Below are positions 18,487 to 26,841 of a stretch of DNA of 64,000 nt, piece after piece. Source of the DNA: Ignavibacteria bacterium (GTDB lineage: Bacteria > Bacteroidota > Ignavibacteria > Ignavibacteriales > Melioribacteraceae); the NCBI GenBank assembly GCA_012719345.1, contig JAAYAN010000036.1, forward strand, positions 1-64,000, in the 5' to 3' direction. Numbering within the stretch: the first letter of the stretch is position 1; the number at the start of each line of letters is the position of its first letter. The notes under the pieces were generated by a model that searched no databases, was not told where the DNA came from, and worked only from the letters and a program-made list of their open reading frames with translations. A program made the position numbers and the translations under genes.

Positions 18487-19248
18487 ATGGATAACCTGAA
18501 AGAATATAAAAATTTTTGCAAACTACTTTCGGAAGAAAGCGGGGAAATAATCCGTAAATATTTCAGGAAAGAGATTTCAATAGAATCAAAAAAAGATGAA
18601 TCGCCTGTAACTATAGCCGATAAATCCGCTGAAGAAAAAATGCGGGAAATGATTATGAAAGAATTTCCGGATCACGGAATAATCGGAGAAGAATTCGGAA
18701 CCCATAATCCGCAAGCCGAATGTCAATGGATTCTTGATCCTATTGACGGCACAAAAAGTTTTATTAGCGGGGCGCTTTCTTTCGGCACATTAATAGCCCT
18801 TACAAAAAAAAATGAACCGATTTTAGGAGTTATAAATCATCCTATACTGAATGAATTTTTAATAGGCGATAATTTAACAGCAAAATTAAATGGTCAAAAT
18901 GTAAAAGTAAGATCGGTTCAGTCGGTTGAAGATGCAACACTCTTAGCAACGGATCATTTGATGGTAGGGGATTACCAGAACAGAAAAGGATTTGATGAGC
19001 TTACCCGGAAAGTTAAGCTGTACCGTAATTGGGGCGATTGTTACGGGTACTATCTGGTAGCAACAGGATTTGCTGATATAATGATTGATCCGGTTATGAA
19101 TATCTGGGATTTGATGGCGCTGATACCTGTAATACGGGGAGCAGGCGGAGAGATAACTGATTATCAGGGAAACGATCCGGTAAAAGGGAAAAGTTCGGTT
19201 GCCGCATCAAAAGAAATTCATAAAAAAGTAATAGATATTTTAAATTAA
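18487..19248 (+). CDS. Inositol-monophosphatase-family phosphatase (HisN-like)
   Basis: A 253-residue Mg2+-dependent phosphatase of the FIG superfamily. Metal-binding motifs are the GEE of GIIGEEFG, WILDPIDGTKSFI (D-P-I-D-G-T) and the C-terminal WDLMALIPVIRGAGG. The set and length fit either histidinol-phosphate phosphatase (HisN) or inositol-1-phosphatase; neighbours do not decide. A GGAG spaced 5 bases upstream favours ATG 18487 over the overlapping GTG at 18481. Confidence 0.88.
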   Translation: MDNLKEYKNFCKLLSEESGEIIRKYFRKEISIESKKDESPVTIADKSAEEKMREMIMKEFPDHGIIGEEFGTHNPQAECQWILDPIDGTKSFISGALSFGTLIALTKKNEPILGVINHPILNEFLIGDNLTAKLNGQNVKVRSVQSVEDATLLATDHLMVGDYQNRKGFDELTRKVKLYRNWGDCYGYYLVATGFADIMIDPVMNIWDLMALIPVIRGAGGEITDYQGNDPVKGKSSVAASKEIHKKVIDILN

Positions 19249-19256
19249 AAAATAAA

Positions 19257-19523
19257 TTACAAAATATAAATTATTTCGGAGCAGCTTTCTAATAAAGTAT
19301 AAATAGAAAGCCTTTCCTGATCGGTTTTTATATTTACAACAAAATTAAGGCTGGCATATTTCCCTTTGTTGCTGATGTTAGAAGGAGTAATATCGTATTT
19401 AAACCCTGCTGCAATTTTTTCAATTTCTTCAATTGTTTTGGTTATGTCCCTGCAGATTATTTTGTAAGGCCATTTGCAAGGGTAGGCTATTTCCGGTTTC
19501 TGGCCGTTTTCTCCAATTATCAT
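19257..19523 (-). CDS. DUF493 (YbeD-like) small protein
   Basis: An 88-residue protein matching the DUF493/YbeD family, a compact alpha/beta fold like the ACT-related regulatory domain. Visible are the opening PCKWPYKIICRD strand and the NISNKGKYASLNFVVNI core, which lines up with the SSKGNYHSVSITI core of E. coli YbeD. Function is unsettled; in E. coli the gene lies near lipoate biosynthesis, but no such genes occur here. It converges with the phosphatase gene, 8 bases apart. Confidence 0.8.
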   Translation of the reverse strand: MIIGENGQKPEIAYPCKWPYKIICRDITKTIEEIEKIAAGFKYDITPSNISNKGKYASLNFVVNIKTDQERLSIYTLLESCSEIIYIL

Positions 19524-19652
19524 ATAACGTCTTTTCTTTTTTGCAATAATAATAAAAAAATACCGGTGAATAAAAAATTATCGAAAATAAAGGGAACTAC
19601 TTTTCAGGTATTTCGTCATAAGTATCGATTTTCAAATTTTACAGGATATAAT

Positions 19653-19877
19653 ATGGAAAACCAAAATCCCATCTCAGAATTAATAACCGATGATATTTAT
19701 GAATTATTAAGTTCCCGCGGACTTATTGATGAGATGTCCGTAAGAGATTATCAGATTAAAAAGAAATTTAAAATGCTTCGCGACAGAAAAATAAGAGCAG
19801 GCGAGGCAATTGAAGAAATACGTAAAGATTACCCTTATCTGCAATTCGATTCTATTAAAAAGATTGTTTATAAGTAG
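19653..19877 (+). CDS. Small hypothetical protein
   Basis: A 74-residue protein I do not recognise. It is highly charged, with a basic middle (VRDYQIKKKFKMLRDRKIRAGEAIEEI) and predicted helices. An AGGA element 8 bases upstream supports ATG 19653. A longer frame from GTG 19566 has a lysine-rich lead without coding character. A possible nucleic-acid-binding or helix-hairpin protein; the tight terminator just downstream supports a real transcript. Confidence 0.6.
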   Translation: MENQNPISELITDDIYELLSSRGLIDEMSVRDYQIKKKFKMLRDRKIRAGEAIEEIRKDYPYLQFDSIKKIVYK

Positions 19878-19911
19878 AACTGATTATAAATAATAAGACC
19901 CATTCCTTTGG

Positions 19912-19941
19912 ACTGCCTGGATTCCGGGCAGTTTTTTTTTA
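19912..19941 (+). terminator. Rho-independent terminator
   Basis: Nine-base stem ACTGCCTGG/CCGGGCAGT with one G-U pair and a 3-base loop, followed by nine T. It overlaps the end of the convergent HAD gene. Confidence 0.85.
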
Positions 19942-20574
19942 CAAAAAATCTAAAATTTCTTCAATTCTATTAAAAATATTATCAGCATTTCCAAAATTTG
20001 AATATGCCGCATTCAAATCGTTTTTAATAATCCAGCAGTCTATCCCGGCAGATTTCGCTGAAATCAAACCTCTTTCCGAATCTTCGATCACCAAAGCCTC
20101 TTCTGGCAATGTTTTTGAAATTGATAAAGCCTTGAGATATGGTTCCGGGTCAGGTTTCGAATTATTGTAATCTTCTCGGACTAAAGAAAAATCAAAGTAT
20201 TTTAAATAGCTTGTCCTTTTATGAATAATTTCAAAATGTTCTTTACGGCTGCTTGTAACAATTGCCATAATGTATCTTTTCGAGAGAGATTTGAGTATTT
20301 TTTCAATTCCCTCAATTCTTAAATCTTCAGTTTCAAGAAGACTGCGATATATATTGTTCCTTTCATTTCTTAGTTTACCGATAAATACTTTATCTCCGGC
20401 AACTTCTCCCAGTAAATGCCATGCCCCGGAATTGTTTTTAAGAAAAAAGTCGATGTAATTCTGCAGGGATAAATTTATTCCGTATTGCCTTAAGATTAAT
20501 GCATTAGCCTGGAAATACAATTTTTCGGTGTCGACTAATACCCCGTCATTATCCCAAAATAAAGTTTTATACAT
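19939..20574 (-). CDS. HAD hydrolase, beta-phosphoglucomutase-like
   Basis: A 211-residue HAD-superfamily enzyme. Motif I is FWDNDGVLVDTE (both aspartates present), motif II is VTSSRKE, motif III is a Lys in NSKPDPEPY, and motif IV is VIEDSERGL. The cap-domain position between motifs I and II matches the C1 cap of beta-phosphoglucomutases and small sugar-phosphate phosphatases. Substrate unknown. It follows another HAD gene after 4 bases, so the two are co-transcribed. Confidence 0.85.
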   Translation of the reverse strand: MYKTLFWDNDGVLVDTEKLYFQANALILRQYGINLSLQNYIDFFLKNNSGAWHLLGEVAGDKVFIGKLRNERNNIYRSLLETEDLRIEGIEKILKSLSKRYIMAIVTSSRKEHFEIIHKRTSYLKYFDFSLVREDYNNSKPDPEPYLKALSISKTLPEEALVIEDSERGLISAKSAGIDCWIIKNDLNAAYSNFGNADNIFNRIEEILDFL

Positions 20575-20578
20575 TTTT

Positions 20579-21331
20579 TCAGATTTTAATTAAGTTTTCA
20601 ATTTCCCAAAGATTGCCGATAACTGCTGTACGAGGATAATGATGAACGAATTCAGAATTTAATTTTGAATTATGCCCGTATTGCTTTGTATTGGGATAAC
20701 TTGGACGATGAATTAATACAGGCTGTATTCCTGCATTTATAGCCCCTTGAATATCTTCCCGGGAATCTCCTATAAATATTACTTCTTCAGGTCGAAGTTC
20801 TAAATTATTCAAAGCAAGGTCAAAAATTCTTTTATCGGGTTTTTTATATCCCGTTTCAGCAGAAATAACAATCTTATCGAAAAGCATACTCCACTTGTAA
20901 TTTTCAAAAAGCTTATAGATGTGACGGGGATGATCGAAGTTGGAAATTAATGCAATTTTATAGTTTAATTTCAGTTTGGCAAAAAGTTCAGTAACACAAG
21001 GATCGGCAGTAACGTATTGTTGCCAGGCCTCAATAGTCATATCTGCGCAGGCGGTTAAATCGCTTTCAGAAAATTTAATATTATGTGCATCAAGAAATTC
21101 TATAATCCTTTTTTCGTAAATTGAATATCTGTTTGATCCGTTAACAGGTTCGGGGCGTTCAAAAAAAGTGCTGCATTTATCCGTAAATTCCTCGAATGAC
21201 ATTTTTATTTCGGACTTTTCTATATACGAATAGAATGTGTTACTCCAGGATTTCCAAGATTTTTCAAGGTCTTCGAAAATAAAAAGAGTGCCGAATAAAT
21301 CAAAAAAAACAGCTCTAATATTTTTTGCCAA
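20579..21331 (-). CDS. HAD hydrolase with DLFGTL motif I
   Basis: A 250-residue HAD-family protein. Motif I reads FFDLFGTLF: the nucleophile Asp is kept, but the usual second Asp (general acid) is Phe. Motif II is ISNFDH, motif III falls in TGYKKPDKRIF, and motif IV is FIGDSREDIQGA. The altered second position resembles dehalogenase-like and some YjjG-like members, so the reaction may not be a simple phosphatase one. It is the first gene of the two-gene HAD operon. Confidence 0.82.
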   Translation of the reverse strand: MAKNIRAVFFDLFGTLFIFEDLEKSWKSWSNTFYSYIEKSEIKMSFEEFTDKCSTFFERPEPVNGSNRYSIYEKRIIEFLDAHNIKFSESDLTACADMTIEAWQQYVTADPCVTELFAKLKLNYKIALISNFDHPRHIYKLFENYKWSMLFDKIVISAETGYKKPDKRIFDLALNNLELRPEEVIFIGDSREDIQGAINAGIQPVLIHRPSYPNTKQYGHNSKLNSEFVHHYPRTAVIGNLWEIENLIKI

Positions 21332-21394
21332 TTAATAAACCAATTTTTCTTTTAAGTTGAAATAATTCAATTATACTTAGGTTTTAATGATATG

Positions 21395-21838
21395 TTATAC
21401 TAAATGTTCGCACCTTTTTTTCAAGGCGGTGTTCATATTTTCAAAAGCAATCTGGGTATCGTAACTGATACTTCCCCAAATCATCGGCAGAAACAGACCT
21501 TTAAAAAATTCTGTATGTATAAATTTGGTTTTAAATTCATTTATCTTTTTAAGATGGAAAACTTGTTCACCTTCTATTAAACCCATTCCGCCTAAAGCCT
21601 TTTTCCCGAACCACCGGATTTCCTTTTCCTGTTCGCATTTTATTACAACAGGTTTAAATTCGGTTTCTTTGTGTTTGTAAATTTTTAACATCATATCCAG
21701 CTCAGAATCTTTTTTTAAGGTTCCGGATATGCTTAATATGAAGGGATTCCACGAAGGGTAATTTTTAAAATCAACTAGAACTTCCCATACTTTTGCAGGA
21801 GAAGCATTAATTTCGATCTCTGTGTAGATTTCTTTCAT
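21395..21838 (-). CDS. SRPBCC-fold protein (polyketide cyclase-like)
   Basis: A 147-residue single-domain START/SRPBCC protein. The N-terminus (EIEINASPAKVWEVLVDFKNYPSWNPF) is the signature opening helix and strand, and the sequence ends with the long helix that closes the hydrophobic pocket (YDTQIAFENMNTALKKR). These proteins bind lipids or other small hydrophobic ligands. The ligand cannot be predicted and no neighbouring gene gives a pathway. Confidence 0.85.
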   Translation of the reverse strand: MKEIYTEIEINASPAKVWEVLVDFKNYPSWNPFILSISGTLKKDSELDMMLKIYKHKETEFKPVVIKCEQEKEIRWFGKKALGGMGLIEGEQVFHLKKINEFKTKFIHTEFFKGLFLPMIWGSISYDTQIAFENMNTALKKRCEHLV

Positions 21839-21981
21839 ACTTATCCTAAATTCTTTTAACTAATTATGTCAATATAAAATGAAATATTATTCTATTGCAA
21901 ATCTTTTAATAATATAATCGGAATAAATACTGAGAAATTAAGAATAACCTCAGGAAAATATACCCAAGGTTATTATTAGTC

Positions 21982-23643
21982 TTAATTTTCTGATAAAAGT
22001 TTAGCAGTTTCAACCAATTTAAGAAACTCCTGCCGGTAACCGTTTTTGTCATTCCCCATATTATTTTTTGCATTTTTCAGAACAAAGTTATAATCAGTTT
22101 TTCCTTTAAATTCGGAATTTCTTAGTATCATCCCGAAACAAGCTACGGCAGAAGAAAATTTCAGATTTTCGGAAGACTTACTGAAAGCATCTATTTTGTT
22201 TTTCACTGTTTTTACAATCAGATTGCTTTTATCGGAATCGGGATTTTTATACCGGAATTTAACTGTAAGTATTTCATCTTTAAAATCACCTACTGGATTT
22301 GTTGTTGTATTTTGGTATTTTAGCGGGTCTGTATCGTTTACCGGGAAGTCCGAACCAGCTGGCACTATTTCGTAGAGAGCTGTAACAGTATGTCCCGAAC
22401 CTAATTCGCCGGCATCTTTTTTATCGTCATTGAAGTCTTCCTTGTTAAGCATTCTGTTTTCATACCCGATCAGGCGGTACGCTTTAACCAATTCCGGATT
22501 AAACTCCACTTGGATTTTCACGTCTTTAGCAATTGTAAAAAGAGTGCCGCCGAATTCGTTTATAAGTACTTTTTTTGCTTCCAGAAGATTATCTATGTAT
22601 GCATAATTGCCGTTTCCCTTGTTCGACAGTTTTTCCATTTTTGAATCTTTATAATTGCCCATTCCAAAACCGAGTATTGTAAGGAAAATTCCCTGTTTCC
22701 TTTTTTCTTCAATAATTCTTTCCAATTCACCATCGCTCGAAGGTCCTACGTTGAAATCCCCGTCTGTAGCGAGAATAACCCTGTTGTTTCCGCCTTTAAT
22801 AAAGTATTTACTTGCGGTTTCATAAGCCAATTGAATACCTTCTGCTCCGGCAGTTGAACCTCCTGCTTCAAGTTTTTCAAGCGCGCTGATGATTGTTTCC
22901 TTATTATTGCCTGAAACTGAAGGGAGAACAAGTCCTGCCGCTCCGGCATATACTGCAATTGCTACTCTGTCATTTTCCCGGAGCTTATTAGTAAGCAGTT
23001 TAAATGCATTTTTTAAAAGAGGAAGTTTATTCGGTGAATTCATAGAACCGGAAACATCAATTAAAAAAACAATATTGCTGGGCGGTAATTTCTCAGTTTC
23101 AATTTCTTTTCCTTTTAATCCGATATGAACGATATAATTCCCTTCATTCCAAGGACAAGATGCTGCTTCTGCAGTAATTGAAAAAGGATTATTATCTTTT
23201 GGCTGAGGATAATTGTAATCGAAGTAATTTATCATTTCTTCAATTCTTACTGCATCGGGCGGGGGCAGACTGCTGTTATTTAGAAATCGGCGGACATTGC
23301 TGTAGGATGCGGCATCAACATCAATTGAAAAAGTTGAAAGGGGATCGTTCGTAACGAGACGAAATCCGTTTTCGTGTATCCGGTCATATTCTTCAGTATT
23401 AAAATCCTGCTGGTAAAATCCTAAGGATTCTCTCGATAATTTCATTGCTGTCGGCTGAGAAAAGTTTTCAGCGTCAACATTTTTTACTTCAGGCATAACA
23501 GGAGGTGGCGGAGGCGGATTAACAGGCGGGGTAATTATAACTGTCTGTTCTTCCGAAGGATTTTTTTGCGTATCTTCCGATGAGCAGGCGAAAAAAGTCA
23601 TCAGAGAAATAATTACTGCAAAACATAATATTTTTAGTTTCAT
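21982..23643 (-). CDS. YfbK-like VWA-domain lipoprotein
   Basis: A 553-residue lipoprotein: signal peptide with Cys20 in MTFFACSSE, then a proline-rich linker (about residues 38-52). A conserved N-terminal block contains FSIDVDAASYSNVRRFL and EEMINYFDYNYPQP. The von Willebrand A domain carries a full MIDAS motif (FLIDVSGSMNSP, with the distal Thr and Asp in ATDGDFNVG). The C-terminal 170 residues correspond to the DUF3520-like region of this family. Probably a periplasm-facing surface or adhesion/assembly protein with a bound divalent metal. An ACGGAG element precedes the ATG. Confidence 0.87.
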   Translation of the reverse strand: MKLKILCFAVIISLMTFFACSSEDTQKNPSEEQTVIITPPVNPPPPPPVMPEVKNVDAENFSQPTAMKLSRESLGFYQQDFNTEEYDRIHENGFRLVTNDPLSTFSIDVDAASYSNVRRFLNNSSLPPPDAVRIEEMINYFDYNYPQPKDNNPFSITAEAASCPWNEGNYIVHIGLKGKEIETEKLPPSNIVFLIDVSGSMNSPNKLPLLKNAFKLLTNKLRENDRVAIAVYAGAAGLVLPSVSGNNKETIISALEKLEAGGSTAGAEGIQLAYETASKYFIKGGNNRVILATDGDFNVGPSSDGELERIIEEKRKQGIFLTILGFGMGNYKDSKMEKLSNKGNGNYAYIDNLLEAKKVLINEFGGTLFTIAKDVKIQVEFNPELVKAYRLIGYENRMLNKEDFNDDKKDAGELGSGHTVTALYEIVPAGSDFPVNDTDPLKYQNTTTNPVGDFKDEILTVKFRYKNPDSDKSNLIVKTVKNKIDAFSKSSENLKFSSAVACFGMILRNSEFKGKTDYNFVLKNAKNNMGNDKNGYRQEFLKLVETAKLLSEN

Positions 23644-23737
23644 GGCAAGGCTCCGTTTTTTTTGTTTTTTTCCGGGCCGGATTAATTACGAACGTTCGGG
23701 AGTTTTTACAATTAACTTGAATTTATGTTCCTGCATG

Positions 23738-24091
23738 TTAAAAAGGTTTAAAAACAGCAAGATATACTGCCAGAAATCCAAGAATAATAACACTGTTCCA
23801 AATGATGTTCTTTAGTTTTTCTTTTTTTATAAAAGCTATTGAAGCGCCGAAAAAAATCCAAATAATTATTTTTAAAATTATCCAGACCTCTAATCCGTAT
23901 CCTTCTTTTACCATCAATCTGAATCCCGGAACAAGAATTAAAAGAAGTCCTATGCCATGTAATAGTTTTAATTGTTTAGCTGCTTTTGCCAAAGAATTGC
24001 TGCTGAATGAACTGATTATAAGCCCGCCGAAGGAAACGAAGAATAATATTATTCCAAAATAGTGCAGAACAAGATAAAATTGGTTTGACAT
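23738..24091 (-). CDS. Small four-helix membrane protein
   Basis: A 117-residue protein with four predicted transmembrane helices. They start at about residues 7 (LHYFGIILFFVSFGG), 42 (LLHGIGLLLILVPGF), 68 (VWIILKIIIWIFFGA) and 94. Conserved-looking His11 and His45 face similar depths, as in small heme-binding or SirB-like membrane proteins, but I do not recognise the family firmly. It may be a cytochrome-like subunit or a generic integral membrane protein. Confidence 0.62.
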   Translation of the reverse strand: MSNQFYLVLHYFGIILFFVSFGGLIISSFSSNSLAKAAKQLKLLHGIGLLLILVPGFRLMVKEGYGLEVWIILKIIIWIFFGASIAFIKKEKLKNIIWNSVIILGFLAVYLAVFKPF

Positions 24092-24170
24092 ATTAAACTC
24101 CTTTTATATTATTTAATTATTTCAATATTAAGGATTGATTGTTCTATCTGCAAAAAAATAATTGGAATTT

Positions 24171-25352
24171 TTAACCGGTGAAATTTCTGAGTTCCTTAAC
24201 CATTTCTGTATTTTTAAGCTCAACAAGTTTTTTAACATTTTCTTGATTGCCTGTAATCATATTTGCTTTTATCAGACAATCCATTGCATCGAGCACCCTA
24301 TTGTTTTTAATGTGATTTTCAGCTTCAGATTTGGCATCTTCCGCCATTTTTATATAATCTGTAAAACCAAATTCTTTTTTGCTTAATTGTTCTGAGCTGT
24401 TTGAGCGTTTTTTAATATTTTGTAAAGATTTAAATATATACCATAAAGCATTATTATATGTGAAATATTCTTCCCATACCAAACGTGCTTTTTTGCATTT
24501 TTCTTTAATTTGTTTAAATGAATTTTTTGTAAACCACTTTTCAACTATTTGAGAAGAAACTCCGGCATCTTTTTCATCAATCCGGATAATAAAATCGTCA
24601 TAATTAATTTCATTTTCGAAAGGGAGAACACAATTATCGGAAATAAGTACAGGAATTCTTCCCATTGAAAGTGTTTCAAAAAAACGAATAGAATTTTTTC
24701 CGGTTCCAGCAGGACATAAAGCTAAGTAAGATTTGCGTAATGCGCTTATAAAAAGTTCGCGATGCTTTTGCTGCGAGTCAGTATCTGTATGAAAGAAAAA
24801 TTTATCAAATACGGTTATTTCACTTACAAGATTTTTGTTCGATAAAAAGCTTTTTAAAACCGGCAGTCTTACTGAAGAAGAACCTATAAATCCAACAAAG
24901 TTTATGTGGTGTGAAAACACGGACTCATCAAAACTCAGTAAATTTTCAAAATTTTCGCAGAAATACGGAAGAGCAATGCCCGCTGATTCGGTATCGCATT
25001 TGTTCATGCTGTTTTTAAAGACAATCGAGTTAATGCACAACGGGTTATAATTATCATCCGGTCTGAAAAAAATATGTTTATGGCTGAAAGAATTATATAG
25101 CGGCAAATTATTTATATATGAAGTAATGCCGTTATAATCAAGCTTGGTAATCAATCCCTGCAAATAATACGGAAAAAGAATAAAATCAGCTTCTTCCGGA
25201 TTTTCACTTTCAGAAAAGTAAATATCTTCTGCTCCTTTAGATAGTATACCTTTTTTTACAGGTTCGTAAATCGGTACAAAACTTTTCCCTACAATTTCGG
25301 AATATTCACAGTTCTTCCCGAATTCATAAATATAAAAACTGATTTTACTTAT
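24171..25352 (-). CDS. Exostosin-like glycosyltransferase (GT47) with non-canonical start
   Basis: A family GT47/exostosin-like enzyme of about 393 residues. The N-terminal strand (KISFYIYEFG), an EEADFILFPYYLQ segment, the CPAGTGKNSIRFFETLSMGRIPVLISD nucleotide-sugar-binding core and the later DDFIIRIDE are all typical. The frame is open back to a stop at 25374, yet no ATG, GTG or TTG precedes the conserved N-terminus. An AAGGAG element sits at 25362-25367, and the first plausible codon after it is ATA at 25350 (9-base spacing). A UUG start at 25163 would delete the first 63 residues of the domain. The last 70 residues are helical. Confidence 0.78.
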   Translation of the reverse strand: MSKISFYIYEFGKNCEYSEIVGKSFVPIYEPVKKGILSKGAEDIYFSESENPEEADFILFPYYLQGLITKLDYNGITSYINNLPLYNSFSHKHIFFRPDDNYNPLCINSIVFKNSMNKCDTESAGIALPYFCENFENLLSFDESVFSHHINFVGFIGSSSVRLPVLKSFLSNKNLVSEITVFDKFFFHTDTDSQQKHRELFISALRKSYLALCPAGTGKNSIRFFETLSMGRIPVLISDNCVLPFENEINYDDFIIRIDEKDAGVSSQIVEKWFTKNSFKQIKEKCKKARLVWEEYFTYNNALWYIFKSLQNIKKRSNSSEQLSKKEFGFTDYIKMAEDAKSEAENHIKNNRVLDAMDCLIKANMITGNQENVKKLVELKNTEMVKELRNFTG

Positions 25353-25411
25353 TGGACAAATCTCCTTATTAAATTAATTATCGGGGCAAAATCACTAAAA
25401 TTGCAGGAAAA

Positions 25412-26380
25412 TTATTTGTTTGCACAAATAATGCTGCTGCTAAAACCTGTATCTTTCTTTGTTATTGCGGAAAAGCCTGCAGCAGTCAGCCATTTGGACA
25501 CTTCACTAAAAGTGTAAGTATCGCCCGCGGTTGTATTAACAAGCATATTTAATGAAAAGAGTGCTCCTCTTTCCGGGATAATTCTGGTTTCATCCATGAT
25601 AAAGTCAACAATCACTATTTTCCCTGCAGGATTTAACGATGCGTGGCATTTTTGGAAAATTTTCATATTTGCTTCGGGTGAATGACTGTGAATAACAGCC
25701 GAAAGAAAAATTAAATCGTAATCTTGCCCGATTTCATCTGAAAGATAATCGCCTTCTAAAAATTCAATTGATTTTCCGCAGCCTGCTTTTTCGATGTATT
25801 GTTTTGTTAATACTATAACCTCCTGTATATCGAAAATTACCGATTTCATCCCTTTGTTCATTTCAACAAATTCTATTGAAAACGCGCCTGAACCGCCTCC
25901 AAGATCAAGCATTTTATTCACGTTATTGAAGTCTATTAAATATTTCAAAATTTTAGCTTGCTCTTTCCCGCGGTAATGCATTGCTTCAATAAAAGATTTA
26001 AGCCAGCTGTCTTCGAATTCTAAATTCGCCGAACAGGTTCCGCTGATTACGCTATCTGTTAAAAATGACCAACTCTTCCAAAGCTGATTTTGATGCATAA
26101 GTCCGGACATAAAATCGGGGCTGCTTTCGTTTAAATATTGTGCAGAAACTGAAGAATTATAAAACTTGGAATTTTTCTTTTTCAAAAGCCCGATTGCACA
26201 TAAAGCATTCATAAGTCTATTGGTTGCACGCGTATCGGTTTTTATTTGAGCAGCAATTTCTTCCGAAGTAAGCATTTTGTTTTTAAGAGCTGTAAAAACT
26301 TTTAGTTCCAATGCTGTTAAAATTACACGGCTTATCTGAAAATTATTTACAGTTTCAAGTATCTGTTTCTGCGATTCCAT
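25412..26380 (-). CDS. Class I methyltransferase with N-terminal winged helix (O-methyltransferase type)
   Basis: A 322-residue SAM-dependent methyltransferase in the architecture of acetylserotonin- and caffeate-type O-methyltransferases. The N-terminal dimerisation winged helix spans residues 1-95 (VILTALELKVF, then TSEEIAAQIKTD). The Rossmann domain follows, with the SAM motif LDLGGGSGAFSIEF and the acidic FDIQEV loop. A His-Ser-His near LSAVIHSHSP sits where the catalytic base is expected. Its ATG shares one base with the stop of the chagasin-like gene (TAATG), so the two are translationally coupled. Confidence 0.85.
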   Translation of the reverse strand: MESQKQILETVNNFQISRVILTALELKVFTALKNKMLTSEEIAAQIKTDTRATNRLMNALCAIGLLKKKNSKFYNSSVSAQYLNESSPDFMSGLMHQNQLWKSWSFLTDSVISGTCSANLEFEDSWLKSFIEAMHYRGKEQAKILKYLIDFNNVNKMLDLGGGSGAFSIEFVEMNKGMKSVIFDIQEVIVLTKQYIEKAGCGKSIEFLEGDYLSDEIGQDYDLIFLSAVIHSHSPEANMKIFQKCHASLNPAGKIVIVDFIMDETRIIPERGALFSLNMLVNTTAGDTYTFSEVSKWLTAAGFSAITKKDTGFSSSIICANK

Positions 26381-26808
26381 TAATAATAAATTCGCTTTAT
26401 ACGTTTATTAACTATTACACTAAACTTAACGCTGTCTGAAGGATTAAAAACCGGTTCCCATTTACGCAAATGATATAGTTTAACATCGCATTTTCCCTCT
26501 TTTTCAGTAGAAAAATAAAATGTTTCAGTAACCGGTGCGCCGCACTTTAAACTATCCGGGGCAGTTTGGCGGGTTGTTGTATTTGTTAAATTTACAATTG
26601 CTGAATCGTTTATTAAACATATCCAGCTATATCCGGCAGACCCTTGTAATTTAAGATCGAGCGTAAACTGGGAATTTGGAGCAATGTGTAAAGTTTTTCC
26701 GCTAATTGAATTATTAAAGGTTTCTTCAACGGGCGAAACAGGATTTGAACATTTTGTTGCAAAAAAGAAAATAACAATAAAAATTGCATAATATATCAAT
26801 TCTTTCAT
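26380..26808 (-). CDS. Chagasin-like (inhibitor I42) lipoprotein
   Basis: A 142-residue lipoprotein whose signal peptide ends in a Cys (FFATKCSNP). The mature part resembles inhibitor family I42, cysteine-protease inhibitors with an immunoglobulin-like fold. It shows GSAGYSW in place of the consensus NPTTGYxW loop and RKWEP in place of RPW. Start ATG 26808 was chosen because the upstream in-frame ATG at 26832 adds a charged stretch before the signal peptide. It sits between two methyltransferase genes in one operon. Weak consensus matches leave the inhibitor activity uncertain. Confidence 0.65.
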   Translation of the reverse strand: MKELIYYAIFIVIFFFATKCSNPVSPVEETFNNSISGKTLHIAPNSQFTLDLKLQGSAGYSWICLINDSAIVNLTNTTTRQTAPDSLKCGAPVTETFYFSTEKEGKCDVKLYHLRKWEPVFNPSDSVKFSVIVNKRIKRIYY

Positions 26809-26841
26809 TTTGGCAAACCCCCGCAAAAGCACTATAATATT

